Assembly (NCBI GenBank): GCA_023432845.1 | Contig: JAEZEY010000352.1 | Location: forward strand, 1 to 8,084 | Direction: 5' to 3' | Source of the DNA: Pseudomonadota bacterium | GTDB lineage: Bacteria; Pseudomonadota; Alphaproteobacteria; Rhizobiales; Xanthobacteraceae | DNA: 8,084 nt | Shown here: piece by piece, positions 1 through 6,617 of the stretch | Numbering within the stretch: the first letter of the stretch is position 1 | Layout of the letters: every line of letters begins with the position of its first letter | The notes under the pieces: model-generated | What the model was told of the DNA's origin: nothing | The model's database searches: none | Seen by the model: the letters and a program-made list of their open reading frames with translations, nothing else | Translations under genes and position numbers: made by a program

Positions 1-149
1 TGACTTCGTTGCACTGCGAAATATGGCTACCGCCCGCCGGTATGGTCATGACCCGCCGAATTGCCTATATGGAATGTGTCTGTGACGATGCGTCGTAGGC
101 CTTGGCGGGCCAAGTTGCGCGTGCCAACGAGTTCGGTGGAAACGGGATT

Positions 150-1190
150 ATGACATTGGCCTTCGGTGCCGCATCCGGCGACTTCGGAAAGCCCCGCGCG
201 CTGATCGACCCGTTCGCACGCGCCATTACATATCTGCGCGTCTCGGTCACCGACCGCTGCGACTTCCGCTGCGTTTACTGCATGTCGGAACACATGAGTT
301 TCCTGCCGAAGGCCGACCTGCTCAGCCTCGAGGAACTCGACCGCCTGTGCAGCGCCTTCGTCGCCAAGGGCGTGAACAAGCTGCGGCTCACCGGCGGCGA
401 GCCCCTTGTTCGCCGCGGTATCATGACGTTGTTCGCGTCGCTGTCGCGCCACCTCGAGAGCGGCGCGCTCAAGGAACTGACGCTGACCACCAACGCCTCG
501 CAGCTTGAGAAATACGCTGCCGAGCTCAAGGGCTATGGCGTCGAACGCATCAATGTGTCGCTCGACACGCTCGATGCTGACAAATTCCGCGCCATCACGC
601 GCTGGGGCGATCTCAACAAGGTCATGGCCGGCATCGATGCCGCGCAGGCGGCCGGGCTGAAGGTTAAGATCAACGCCGTCGCGCTCAAGGGCGTCAATGA
701 AGACGAAATCGGCGACATGATCGCCTGGGCGCATGGCCGCGGCATGGATCTGACGGTCATTGAAGTCATGCCGCTGGGCGAGGTCGGCGAAGACCGGCTC
801 GATCAATATCTGCCTTTATCGATGCTGCGCGCGCGGCTGGCCGAGCGCTTTACCCTTGAGGACATCGACTATCAGACCGGCGGCCCTGCCCGATATGTCC
901 GCGTCAAGGAAACCGGCGGCCGCCTCGGCTTCATCACGCCGCTGACGCACAACTTCTGCGAATCCTGCAACCGCGTGCGCATTACGTGTACGGGTACCTT
1001 GTTCATGTGCCTCGGCCAGGAAGACGCCGCGGATCTGCGCGCGCCGTTGCGAGCCTCGGAAAGCGACGAGCCGCTGCACCGCGCCATCGACGCTGCCATC
1101 CTGCGCAAGCCAAAGGGCCACGACTTCGTTATTGACCGCCGCCAGCACCGTCCGGCGCTGGCCCGTCATATGAGTGTGACCGGCGGTTGA
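150..1190 (+). CDS. moaA: GTP 3',8-cyclase MoaA (molybdenum cofactor synthesis, step 1)
   Basis: This 346-residue radical-SAM enzyme converts GTP to 3',8-cyclo-7,8-dihydro-GTP with MoaC as next enzyme, the first cytosolic step of molybdopterin synthesis. The radical-SAM CX3CX2C cluster ligands are C37, C41 and C44, just after the SVTDRCDFR stretch. The SAM-binding TGGEP is at 81-85, followed by TTN (113-115), NVSLDTL (135-141) and IEVMPLGE (204-211). The second 4Fe-4S site that holds GTP is CX2CX13C at C270, C273 and C287, with the N-R-V-R run at 274-277. The protein ends in the family's C-terminal Gly-Gly, so it looks complete and active. I chose the ATG at 150: an in-frame TTG at 102 would add 16 residues that do not resemble the family. 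The Shine-Dalgarno is weak (GGTGGA, 134-139). No other moa gene is visible nearby, so it seems a lone moaA. The identity is certain; only the start is open. Confidence 0.96.
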   Translation: MTLAFGAASGDFGKPRALIDPFARAITYLRVSVTDRCDFRCVYCMSEHMSFLPKADLLSLEELDRLCSAFVAKGVNKLRLTGGEPLVRRGIMTLFASLSRHLESGALKELTLTTNASQLEKYAAELKGYGVERINVSLDTLDADKFRAITRWGDLNKVMAGIDAAQAAGLKVKINAVALKGVNEDEIGDMIAWAHGRGMDLTVIEVMPLGEVGEDRLDQYLPLSMLRARLAERFTLEDIDYQTGGPARYVRVKETGGRLGFITPLTHNFCESCNRVRITCTGTLFMCLGQEDAADLRAPLRASESDEPLHRAIDAAILRKPKGHDFVIDRRQHRPALARHMSVTGG

Positions 1191-1202
1191 GGTCTTAGGG
1201 CC

Positions 1203-1225
1203 TGCGCCAAAGCGATATTGGCGCA
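1203..1225. repeat. Perfect 8-bp inverted repeat after moaA
   Basis: TGCGCCAA (1203-1210) and TTGGCGCA (1218-1225) are exact reverse complements around the 7-nt loop AGCGATA, starting 12 nt after the moaA stop. The position suits a transcript-end hairpin. However, no T-run follows immediately on the + strand (AAAACAGG follows; a T5 run appears only near 1249). It may be a factor-dependent or stabilising 3' hairpin, or a protein site. Confidence 0.5.
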
Positions 1226-1303
1226 AAACAGGCTTACCCGGCCCCCTTTTTCTGCCCTAGCCAAAAGTCCCGTTGGCGCGGCCGCTTACCGCGATTTTCA
1301 CCA

Positions 1304-1332
1304 TTGACGGCCGGCATTTCCATCGGCTTAAC
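1304..1332 (+). promoter_or_regulatory. Weak sigma-70-like promoter candidate for dctQM
   Basis: TTGACG (1304-1309, five of six to the -35 consensus) lies 17 nt before CTTAAC (1327-1332, only three of six to the -10 consensus). It would put the transcript start inside or beside the inverted repeat at 1335-1359. A second option is TAAAAT at 1372-1377, five of six to a -10 but without a good -35. Alphaproteobacterial promoters are hard to call by eye; this is a suggestion only. Confidence 0.25.
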
Positions 1333-1334
1333 AG

Positions 1335-1359
1335 GCATGCGGCCCGGTGGACCGCATGC
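1335..1359. promoter_or_regulatory. 8-bp inverted repeat upstream of dctQM (operator or leader hairpin)
   Basis: GCATGCGG (1335-1342) and CCGCATGC (1352-1359) are exact reverse complements separated by 9 nt. The repeat sits 72 nt before the dctQ start, directly after the candidate -10. That is a usual place for a repressor operator, and it could equally form a hairpin in the 5' leader. The dyad is seen directly; its function is inferred. Confidence 0.4.
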
Positions 1360-1431
1360 GTGTGGGGCGCATAAAATAGAAGCAAGAATGGTTTGTGGGT
1401 CGATCCGGCCCGCCAGAGGGGGAATTCAGAC

Positions 1432-2034
1432 GTGAGCGCTCTCGACGCATGGCTTAAAGGCCTGTTGCCGGTTTCCCGCGCCATCGACGCCATGACGGCC
1501 TGGATCGGCAAGCGGCTGGCCTGGCTCATTCTGGCGGCCGTGATGGTCTCGGCGGTCAATGCCACCATCCGCAAACTTTTCGATACTTCCTCAAACGCTT
1601 GGCTCGAACTGCAATGGGTGCTGTTCGGTATCGTGTTCCTCATGTGCTCGCCGTGGACGCTGCTCGCCAACGAGCACATCCGCATCGACATCGTGAACAA
1701 CCTGATGCCGAAGCGAGTGCGGAATTGGATCGACGTCGTCGGCCACACGCTATTCCTGGCGCCATGGTGCGTCATCATGATCATCACCGGGCTGCCCTTC
1801 TTCTGGCGGTCGTTCATGATCAACGAGCAATCCGGCAACGCCGGCGGCCTGCCGCAATGGCCGTCGAAGTCGCTCGTGCTGCTGGGCTTCACTCTCCTAC
1901 TCGTCCAAGGCCTCTCGGAACTGGTCAAACGCCTCGCCGTCATGCGCGGCCATATTCCCGATCCGCACGAAAGTTCGGTCAGCGCCCTCGAAGCCGAGGT
2001 CGAACGAACTGTCGAAGCGATCGAACAGCGCTAA
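1432..2034 (+). CDS. dctQ: TRAP transporter small membrane subunit (DctQ/FcbT2/TakQ type)
   Basis: This 200-residue inner-membrane protein is the Q component of a tripartite sodium-coupled TRAP transporter. It binds and steadies the large subunit that moves the solute. Four hydrophobic segments fit the family: about 27-46, 61-79, 103-123 and 146-166. Typical marks are the NEHIRIDI stretch (80-87) after helix 2 and the GGLPQWPSKSLVL run (138-150) leading into helix 4. These are typical of the mannitol/chloroaromatic (FcbT2-like) branch rather than the C4-dicarboxylate branch. The last 30 residues are hydrophilic and probably helical. The GTG at 1432 is preferred because AGAGGGGG (1415-1422) lies 9 nt before it; a TTG at 1393 in frame has no such site and adds 13 polar residues. 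The large subunit starts 30 nt after the stop, so the two are surely co-transcribed. The symbol is the generic family name. Confidence 0.93.
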   Translation: MSALDAWLKGLLPVSRAIDAMTAWIGKRLAWLILAAVMVSAVNATIRKLFDTSSNAWLELQWVLFGIVFLMCSPWTLLANEHIRIDIVNNLMPKRVRNWIDVVGHTLFLAPWCVIMIITGLPFFWRSFMINEQSGNAGGLPQWPSKSLVLLGFTLLLVQGLSELVKRLAVMRGHIPDPHESSVSALEAEVERTVEAIEQR

Positions 2035-2064
2035 GCGCCGCTTGCGGGTCTGGGGAGCACCACA

Positions 2065-3876
2065 ATGATTGCCTTCATCATCGAGAACATGGCGCCGATC
2101 ATGTTCGTATCGCTGGTCGTGTTTCTGCTGCTGGGTTATCCGGCGGCATTCTCGCTAGCCGCGGTCGGGCTTCTCTATGCGCTGATCGGCATCGAACTCG
2201 GCCAGTTCACGCCGGACTTCCTGCAGGCGATGCCCGAGCGCGTTTACGGCGTGATGAACAACGATACGCTCCTCGCCATTCCGTTCTTCACGTTCATGGG
2301 ACTGATCCTCGAACGATCCGGCATGGCGGAAGACCTGCTCGACACCATCGGCCAGCTGTTCGGCACGGTGCGCGGCGGCCTTGCTTATGCGGTGGTTTTC
2401 GTCGGCGCCCTGCTCGCCGCCACCACCGGCGTGGTCGCAGCCTCGGTGATCTCGATGGGCCTGATCTCACTGCCTATCATGCTACGATACGGATACGACC
2501 GTCGCGTCGCCACCGGTGTTATTGCCGCCTCCGGCACGCTGGCGCAGATCATCCCGCCATCGCTGGTTCTGATCGTGATGGCCGACCAACTCGGCAAATC
2601 GGTCGGCGACATGTACGAAGGCGCCTTCGTTCCGGGCCTGGTGCTGTCGGGTCTTTATGCCGGCTACGTCTTCATTGTGTCCATGGTATACCCCAAGGCG
2701 ACGCCGGGCTTGCCGACCGACGTGATCGGCTACCGTGAACCGAGCGGCGCTCGCGGCGTCTGGCAGCTCGGCGTGCTGGTCGCGTTCTCCGGCCTCGTCG
2801 CCTACTTTCTCATGTCCCAGACCAACGTGCGGGGCGGCGCCGACTTCGTCATCCTGACCATGTCGGTCGGCGTGATCGTGGCGTTCCTGTGCGCGGTATT
2901 CAACCGCGTGTTCGGCACCCGCTACTTCTATGTCAGCTTCGTGCTGTTCGTGGTCCTTGCCGGTGCCTGGTACTACTTCAACCATCACGATCACGAGAAT
3001 TGGGCGCTGCTACTGGCGGCGCTGTCCGCCGGCGCGCTTTACGCCCTGATCGCTGCTTTGATCGAAAAGGTGACAGGCTTCCGCCTCGTGACGGTGATAG
3101 CCGAGCAGACCACCTTCGTCATGGTGCCGCCGCTGTTCCTGATCTTCCTCGTGCTCGGCACCATCTTCATCGGCATTGCGACGCCGACCGAAGGCGGCGC
3201 GATGGGCGCGGTCGGCGCCCTCGCTCTCGGTACAATCAAGCGCCGACTGAGCTGGGACCTTATCCGCCAGGCGGTGGAATCCACCGCCAAGCTGTCGGCT
3301 TTCGTTGTGTTCATCCTGCTCGGCGCTCGCGTGTTCTCGCTGACCTTCTACGGGGTCAGCGGTCACATCTGGGTCGAGCATCTCCTGATTTCGCTACCCG
3401 GCGGTGCGACCGGCTTCCTGATCTTCGTGAACGTGCTGGTCTTCCTCCTCGCCTTCTTCCTCGACTTCTTCGAGCTCGCCTTCATCGTCATCCCGCTGCT
3501 CGGACCGGCGGCGGAGAAGCTCGGCATCGATTTGATCTGGTTCGGCATCATTCTCGGCGTCAACATGCAGACATCGTTCATGCATCCGCCGTTCGGCTTT
3601 GCACTGTTCTATCTCCGATCGGTGGCGCCGAAAGTAGCCTATACCGATCGCATCACCGGACAGCGCATGGAGCCGGTGACCACGGGCCAGATCTACTGGG
3701 GCGCGGTGCCGTTCGTTGTGATCCAGTGCATCATGGTGGCGCTGGTGATCATCTTCCCGCAGATGGTCATGCACTACAAAGGAACCGGATCGACCGTCGA
3801 TCCGAGCAAGGTGAAAATCGAGGTTCCGCAGTTCGACATGCCGCCGCTGGACTTCGCGCCGCCGACGTTCAAATAG
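2065..3876 (+). CDS. dctM: TRAP transporter large membrane subunit (DctM/FcbT3/TakM type), long form
   Basis: This 603-residue inner-membrane protein is the M component, which carries the solute across the membrane by an elevator-type motion driven by sodium. Family landmarks are the MNNDTLLAIPFF run (64-75), GTLAQIIPPS (157-166), YEGAFVPG (184-191), GIATPTEGGAMGAVGAL (370-386) and MQTSFMHPPFGFALFYLR (501-518). Ordinary DctM proteins have about 425-450 residues. The surplus lies mainly between residues 217 and 350, where four further hydrophobic segments (about 232-249, 259-279, 288-305, 312-333) separate the two inverted-repeat halves, with an NHHDHENW loop at 306-313. Residues 570-603 form a polar, proline-rich cytoplasmic or periplasmic tail. 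GGGGAG (2052-2057) lies 7 nt before the ATG. It is the second gene of the dctQM operon and ends before a strong terminator. Substrate is not readable from the sequence; the neighbouring receptors point to monocarboxylates or 2-oxoacids. Confidence 0.94.
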   Translation: MIAFIIENMAPIMFVSLVVFLLLGYPAAFSLAAVGLLYALIGIELGQFTPDFLQAMPERVYGVMNNDTLLAIPFFTFMGLILERSGMAEDLLDTIGQLFGTVRGGLAYAVVFVGALLAATTGVVAASVISMGLISLPIMLRYGYDRRVATGVIAASGTLAQIIPPSLVLIVMADQLGKSVGDMYEGAFVPGLVLSGLYAGYVFIVSMVYPKATPGLPTDVIGYREPSGARGVWQLGVLVAFSGLVAYFLMSQTNVRGGADFVILTMSVGVIVAFLCAVFNRVFGTRYFYVSFVLFVVLAGAWYYFNHHDHENWALLLAALSAGALYALIAALIEKVTGFRLVTVIAEQTTFVMVPPLFLIFLVLGTIFIGIATPTEGGAMGAVGALALGTIKRRLSWDLIRQAVESTAKLSAFVVFILLGARVFSLTFYGVSGHIWVEHLLISLPGGATGFLIFVNVLVFLLAFFLDFFELAFIVIPLLGPAAEKLGIDLIWFGIILGVNMQTSFMHPPFGFALFYLRSVAPKVAYTDRITGQRMEPVTTGQIYWGAVPFVVIQCIMVALVIIFPQMVMHYKGTGSTVDPSKVKIEVPQFDMPPLDFAPPTFK

Positions 3877-3903
3877 CTCTGAGGCGAAGAAAAAGCGGGC
3901 AAC

Positions 3904-3944
3904 AAAAAAGCCCCGGAGCATGCGCTCCGGGGCTTCTTGTTTTG
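3904..3944. terminator. Bidirectional intrinsic terminator between dctM and the first receptor gene
   Basis: A perfect 12-bp stem, AAGCCCCGGAGC (3908-3919) with GCTCCGGGGCTT (3924-3935), encloses the loop ATGC. On the + strand it runs into CTTGTTTT, ending dctQM transcripts. On the minus strand it runs into TTTTTT, ending the convergent receptor transcript whose stop is at 3962. It is well formed in both directions. Confidence 0.92.
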
Positions 3945-3961
3945 GCCAGATAACGGCGCGA

Positions 3962-5047
3962 TCAGGAGCTCATCGCGCGCATCATGAACTGGTCGTAGCT
4001 GTTCTCGGACAGACGGAACCACTGATAGGCGTTCTTGCTGAAGGTCATTATCGAGTCGTTGACCTTCTTGAAGTTCTCATTGGACTTCGCCGTTTCCGCA
4101 TGCAGTTCCATGGTCGCCTTGTAGGAAGCCTCCATGATCGGCTGCGAGAACACATGCAGCTTGGTGCCGCCGGCGATCAAACGGCGCAGAGCCTGCGGGT
4201 TGCGCGCGTCGTATTTCGCCATCATATCGGTGTTGGCGAGATGACCGGCCTGCTCGAGGATGGCCTGGTAGTGCTTCGGCAGCGCGTTCCACTTGTCGAG
4301 GTTGACGAAGGCAAACAGCATCGAGCCGCCTTCCCACCAGCCGGGCGCGTAGTAGTGCGGCGCGACCTTGTAGAAGCCGAGCTTTTCGTCATCGTACGGA
4401 CCGACCCACTCGGCCGCATCGATGGTGCCCTTTTCCAGCGCCGGATAGATGTCGCCGCCGGCGATCTGCTGCGGCACGGCGCCGAGCTTCTGCATGACCT
4501 TGCCGGCCCAGCCGCCGACACGAAGCTTGAGGCCCTTGAGGTCGTCGACGGTATTGATCTCCTTGCGGAACCAGCCACCCATCTGGCAGCCCGTATTGCC
4601 GGCAAGGATGCCGCGGATGTTGTACTTTTTGTAGAACTCGTTCAGCACCTCCTGGCCACCGCCCTGCATCCACCAGCCCTGGTTGATGCGGAAGTTCGGA
4701 CCAAATGGTACCGAAGTACCGAAGCCGAAGGTCGGATCCTTGCCGAAGTAATAGTACGAGGCGGTGTGGCCGATTTCGACCGTGCCGTTCTGCACGGCGT
4801 CCACAATGGCCAGACCCGGCACGATTTCGCCCGCCGCGAACGGCTGGATCTGGAACTTGCCGTCGGTCATGTCGGAGACGGCCTTGGCCATGACCTCGAC
4901 GCCGCCGTACAGCGTATCGAGCGACTTCGGCCAGCTGGCCGGCATGCGCCACTTGATTTCAGGATTCGACTGCGCAATCGCGGGAGCCGCGACCGCCGCT
5001 CCGGCCACGCCAAGGCCGGCCGCCTGAATAAATTGACGACGTTTCAT
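3962..5047 (-). CDS. TRAP solute-binding protein, TakP/FcbT1 family (receptor 1 of 3)
   Basis: This 361-residue periplasmic protein captures solute and delivers it to a TRAP membrane pair. Residues 1-25 are a twin-arginine-like signal (R3-R4-Q-F, then an alanine-rich stretch) with likely cleavage after AIA25 before Q26. The mature protein shows family runs: KSLDTLYG (41-48), AAGEIVPG (71-78), NTGCQMGGWFRKE (151-163, with the arginine R161 expected to meet a ligand carboxylate), GDIYPALEKGTIDAAEWVG (198-216) and PGWWEGG (235-241). Characterised relatives bind 2-oxoacids (Rhodobacter TakP), lactate (Thermus TTHA0766) or are implicated in 4-chlorobenzoate uptake (FcbT1), so a monocarboxylate ligand is likely but not proven. 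The ATG at 5047 is fixed by GGGAGGAT (5055-5062) and by matching starts in both paralogs; the in-frame ATG at 5113 is in the leader. It is convergent with dctQM and ends at the shared terminator. Hand-counted identity is about 63% to receptor 2 and 65% to receptor 3. Confidence 0.95.
   Translation of the reverse strand: MKRRQFIQAAGLGVAGAAVAAPAIAQSNPEIKWRMPASWPKSLDTLYGGVEVMAKAVSDMTDGKFQIQPFAAGEIVPGLAIVDAVQNGTVEIGHTASYYYFGKDPTFGFGTSVPFGPNFRINQGWWMQGGGQEVLNEFYKKYNIRGILAGNTGCQMGGWFRKEINTVDDLKGLKLRVGGWAGKVMQKLGAVPQQIAGGDIYPALEKGTIDAAEWVGPYDDEKLGFYKVAPHYYAPGWWEGGSMLFAFVNLDKWNALPKHYQAILEQAGHLANTDMMAKYDARNPQALRRLIAGGTKLHVFSQPIMEASYKATMELHAETAKSNENFKKVNDSIMTFSKNAYQWFRLSENSYDQFMMRAMSS
4366..4453. repeat. 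88-bp direct repeat, copy in receptor 1
   Basis: This coding stretch (the EKGTIDAAEWVGPYDDEKLGFYK region) matches the copy at 5701-5788 at 83 of 88 bases and the copy at 7025-7112 at 79 of 88. The copies are spaced 1,335 and 1,324 bp apart, in the same orientation. They arise from gene duplication under strong protein constraint, not from a mobile element. Confidence 0.85.
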
Positions 5048-5076
5048 TACTGGTATCCTCCCAAAGTCGTTTGAAA

Positions 5077-5126
5077 TTGCGGGAGCCCCCGGACTACCCG
5101 CAAATGCACCCACTTAACCGGGGGCT
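5077..5126 (-). promoter_or_regulatory. Receptor 1 leader with two mutually exclusive hairpins
   Basis: Read on the minus strand, AGCCCCCGG (5126-5118) can pair with CCGGGGGCT (5092-5084), a perfect 9-bp helix. TTGCGGG (5103-5097), lying in that loop, can pair with CCCGCAA (5083-5077), a perfect 7-bp helix. There is no spacer between the 3' arms, so both cannot easily form at once. A third choice pairs CCGGG with CCCGG at the 5' side. The element ends 15 nt before the Shine-Dalgarno. The pairings are seen; that it is transcribed or regulatory is inference. Confidence 0.35.
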
Positions 5127-5173
5127 TGCCCGGAACATGACGGAGACCGCGGCTTAAATCCAGCCCCTCATTG

Positions 5174-5195
5174 GTTAAAAGTCCCAAAAGTTAAC
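5174..5195. promoter_or_regulatory. AT-rich dyad upstream of receptor 1
   Basis: GTTAA (5174-5178) and TTAAC (5191-5195) are inverted, and AAAAGT occurs twice as a direct repeat inside (5177-5182 and 5186-5191). This short AT-rich island in GC-rich DNA sits about 127-148 nt upstream of the receptor 1 ATG. That suits promoter or operator DNA, but I cannot assign clear -35 and -10 boxes. Confidence 0.25.
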
Positions 5196-5218
5196 GCAGC
5201 GGCCCTGGAGCCGGTTGG

Positions 5219-5258
5219 AGGCAAACAAACAGGGCCGGCGTTGTTCGCCGGCCCTGTT
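5219..5258 (-). terminator. Intrinsic terminator of receptor 2
   Basis: A perfect 13-bp stem pairs AACAGGGCCGGCG (5228-5240) with CGCCGGCCCTGTT (5246-5258) around TTGTT. On the minus strand it is followed by TTTGTTTGCC. It lies 35 nt after the receptor 2 stop and before the receptor 1 leader, so receptor 2 transcripts should stop here rather than continue into receptor 1. Confidence 0.87.
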
Positions 5259-5293
5259 GCAACTGCTAAATCTTCAGGCGCTTTGTATTACCG

Positions 5294-6382
5294 TCAGCCT
5301 TTCGACCGCGCACGGATCATGAAGCTGTCGTAGGTATGCTCGGCGACCTGCCACCACAGGTATTCATTGCCGCGGTAGGCTTCCATGTCGGCCAGCACTT
5401 TCTTGTAGTTGGGGTTCTTCGCCGATTCCTCGGCGTTGACTTCATTGGACGCCTTGAGACACGCGTCCATGATCTCGACCGAGAACGGCCGCAACTGAAC
5501 ACCATTGGCAACCAGACGGCGCAGCGCCTGCGGATTGCGTCCGTCGTACCGCGCGGTCTGCTCGATGTTAGCCGCGCCGGCCGCCGCGATAACGACCGAC
5601 TGATAACTCTTCGGCAATTCGTTCCACTTCGCCTGGTTGATCAGAAGATGGTTCGGCGTGCCGCCTTCCCACCAGCCCGGGTAATAGTAATACTTGGCCA
5701 CCTTGTAGAAGCCGAGTTTCTCGTCATCGTACGGCCCGACCCATTCGGCCGCATCGATGGTGCCCTTCTCCAGCGCCGGATAGATGTCACCCGCCGCGAT
5801 CTGCTGGGCCACCACGCCGAGCTTGCCGACGGTCTTGCCGGCCCAGCCGCCGATGCGCATCTTCAGACCCTTGAGATCATCGAGCGTCTTGATCTCCTTG
5901 CGGAACCAACCGCCCATCTGACAGCCGGTGTTGCCCATCGTCAGACATTTGGTCTGATAGCCCTTGGCGAACTCATCGAGCATCTTCTGCCCGTTGCCTT
6001 CATAGAACCATGAGTTCTGCTGACGGGTATTCATGCCGAACGGCACCGAGCAGAACAACGCCCAGGTCGGATCCTTGCCGATGTAATAATACAAAGCGGT
6101 GTGCCCTAACTCGACGGTGCCGTTCTGGACCGCGTCGAGTACCTGCAGGCCGGGGACGATTTCACCGGCGGCGAAGGCTTGCACCTGGAATTTGTTGTCG
6201 GTCGCTTCGGAGACATATTTGGCGAACGTCTCGCACGAGCCGTACAAGGTATCGAGCGACTTCGGCCAGCTCGCGGTCAGACGCCACCTGATCTCGGGTG
6301 ACGATTGCGCAATCGCCGGTGCGGCGATCGCCGATGCGGCGAGGCCGACACCGGCGGTTTTCAGGAATTGCCGTCGTTTCAT
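5294..6382 (-). CDS. TRAP solute-binding protein, TakP/FcbT1 family (receptor 2 of 3)
   Basis: This 362-residue periplasmic receptor aligns to receptors 1 and 3 over its full length without gaps. Its signal peptide again has R3-R4-Q-F and a predicted cut after AIA25. The binding-fold runs NTGCQMGGWFRKE (151-163) and EWVGPYDDEKLGFYKVA (213-229) are intact, so a carboxylate ligand is expected. It differs from its paralogs where the pocket is likely to be shaped: WALFCSVPFG at 107-116, and TPNHLLINQ at 242-250 where the others have AMLHNFINL or SMLFAFVNL. It has five cysteines (C50, C111, C146, C154, C308) in a periplasmic protein, against one in receptor 1 and two in receptor 3. The ATG at 6382 is set by GGGAGGGAG (6388-6396) and by paralog starts. 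The reading frame stays open to 6760, but that part crosses a terminator and the end of the next gene. It has its own terminator, so it is probably monocistronic. Confidence 0.95.
   Translation of the reverse strand: MKRRQFLKTAGVGLAASAIAAPAIAQSSPEIRWRLTASWPKSLDTLYGSCETFAKYVSEATDNKFQVQAFAAGEIVPGLQVLDAVQNGTVELGHTALYYYIGKDPTWALFCSVPFGMNTRQQNSWFYEGNGQKMLDEFAKGYQTKCLTMGNTGCQMGGWFRKEIKTLDDLKGLKMRIGGWAGKTVGKLGVVAQQIAAGDIYPALEKGTIDAAEWVGPYDDEKLGFYKVAKYYYYPGWWEGGTPNHLLINQAKWNELPKSYQSVVIAAAGAANIEQTARYDGRNPQALRRLVANGVQLRPFSVEIMDACLKASNEVNAEESAKNPNYKKVLADMEAYRGNEYLWWQVAEHTYDSFMIRARSKG
5701..5788. repeat. 88-bp direct repeat, copy in receptor 2
   Basis: Second copy of the near-identical coding block shared by the three receptor genes; it has five mismatches to the copy at 4366-4453. 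Confidence 0.85.
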
Positions 6383-6441
6383 ATGAGCTCCCTCCCATTT
6401 GCTTTCAGCGGCGCCCCTCTTTGTTCGCGCTTTCCTTGTGA

Positions 6442-6447
6442 ATTCTA
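6442..6447 (-). promoter_or_regulatory. Possible -10 box for receptor 2
   Basis: On the minus strand TAGAAT (6447-6442) matches five of six bases of the -10 consensus, 60 nt before the ATG. No convincing -35 stands 16-18 nt upstream, so this is a weak call. Confidence 0.2.
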
Positions 6448-6503
6448 CCGAGAGGCTTGTGGAAATGATGACGCAGATACCGACGCGAATCCAGCAACGA
6501 TCG

Positions 6504-6519
6504 TGACGACGTTTCGTCA
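6504..6519. promoter_or_regulatory. Inverted repeat upstream of receptor 2 (operator candidate)
   Basis: TGACGA (6504-6509) and TCGTCA (6514-6519) are exact reverse complements with a 4-nt centre, 122 nt upstream of the receptor 2 ATG and between it and the receptor 3 terminator. The minus-strand reading includes TTGACG, a -35-like hexamer (6520-6515), without a matching -10. A transcription-factor dimer site is possible. Confidence 0.3.
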
Positions 6520-6534
6520 AACATTCGCACCGCA

Positions 6535-6570
6535 ATGCAAAAAGCCCCCGCCCAAGTTGGGCGGGGGCTT
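6535..6570 (-). terminator. Intrinsic terminator of receptor 3
   Basis: A 12-bp stem pairs AAGCCCCCGCCC (6542-6553) with GGGCGGGGGCTT (6559-6570) around AAGTT. On the minus strand it runs into a T-run (TTTTT, 6543-6539) and then GC. It lies 47 nt beyond the receptor 3 stop, so this gene should be transcribed apart from receptor 2. Confidence 0.9.
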
Positions 6571-6617
6571 GCAGGAGATCGTCGGTGCGGTGGGCAGAAG
6601 GCCCGCCGAAGCCGTTA

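Noticed and set aside
102..149. TTG start for moaA at 102
   Set aside because: The added residues do not resemble the family and ATG at 150 is the more natural start.
1..149. TGA at the first three bases as the stop of an upstream gene, and a CTTGG/CCAAG dyad near 102-115
   Set aside because: The frame cannot be tested at the edge and the 5-bp dyad is too short to call.
1599..2738. 379-codon + strand frame overlapping dctQ and dctM
   Set aside because: It is arginine/histidine-rich out-of-frame translation across two well-supported membrane proteins.
3920..5074. Long + strand open frame (384 codons) antisense to receptor 1, with similar antisense frames at 5336-6013 and 6585-7808
   Set aside because: They mirror the coding strand of the three paralogs, have no recognisable family or Shine-Dalgarno logic, and their mutual likeness follows from receptor paralogy. 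Such frames are common in GC-rich DNA.
5077..5126. H-type pseudoknot in the receptor 1 leader
   Set aside because: The order of arms fits, but there is no nucleotide left to span the 9-bp helix between the two 3' arms, so competing hairpins are more plausible.
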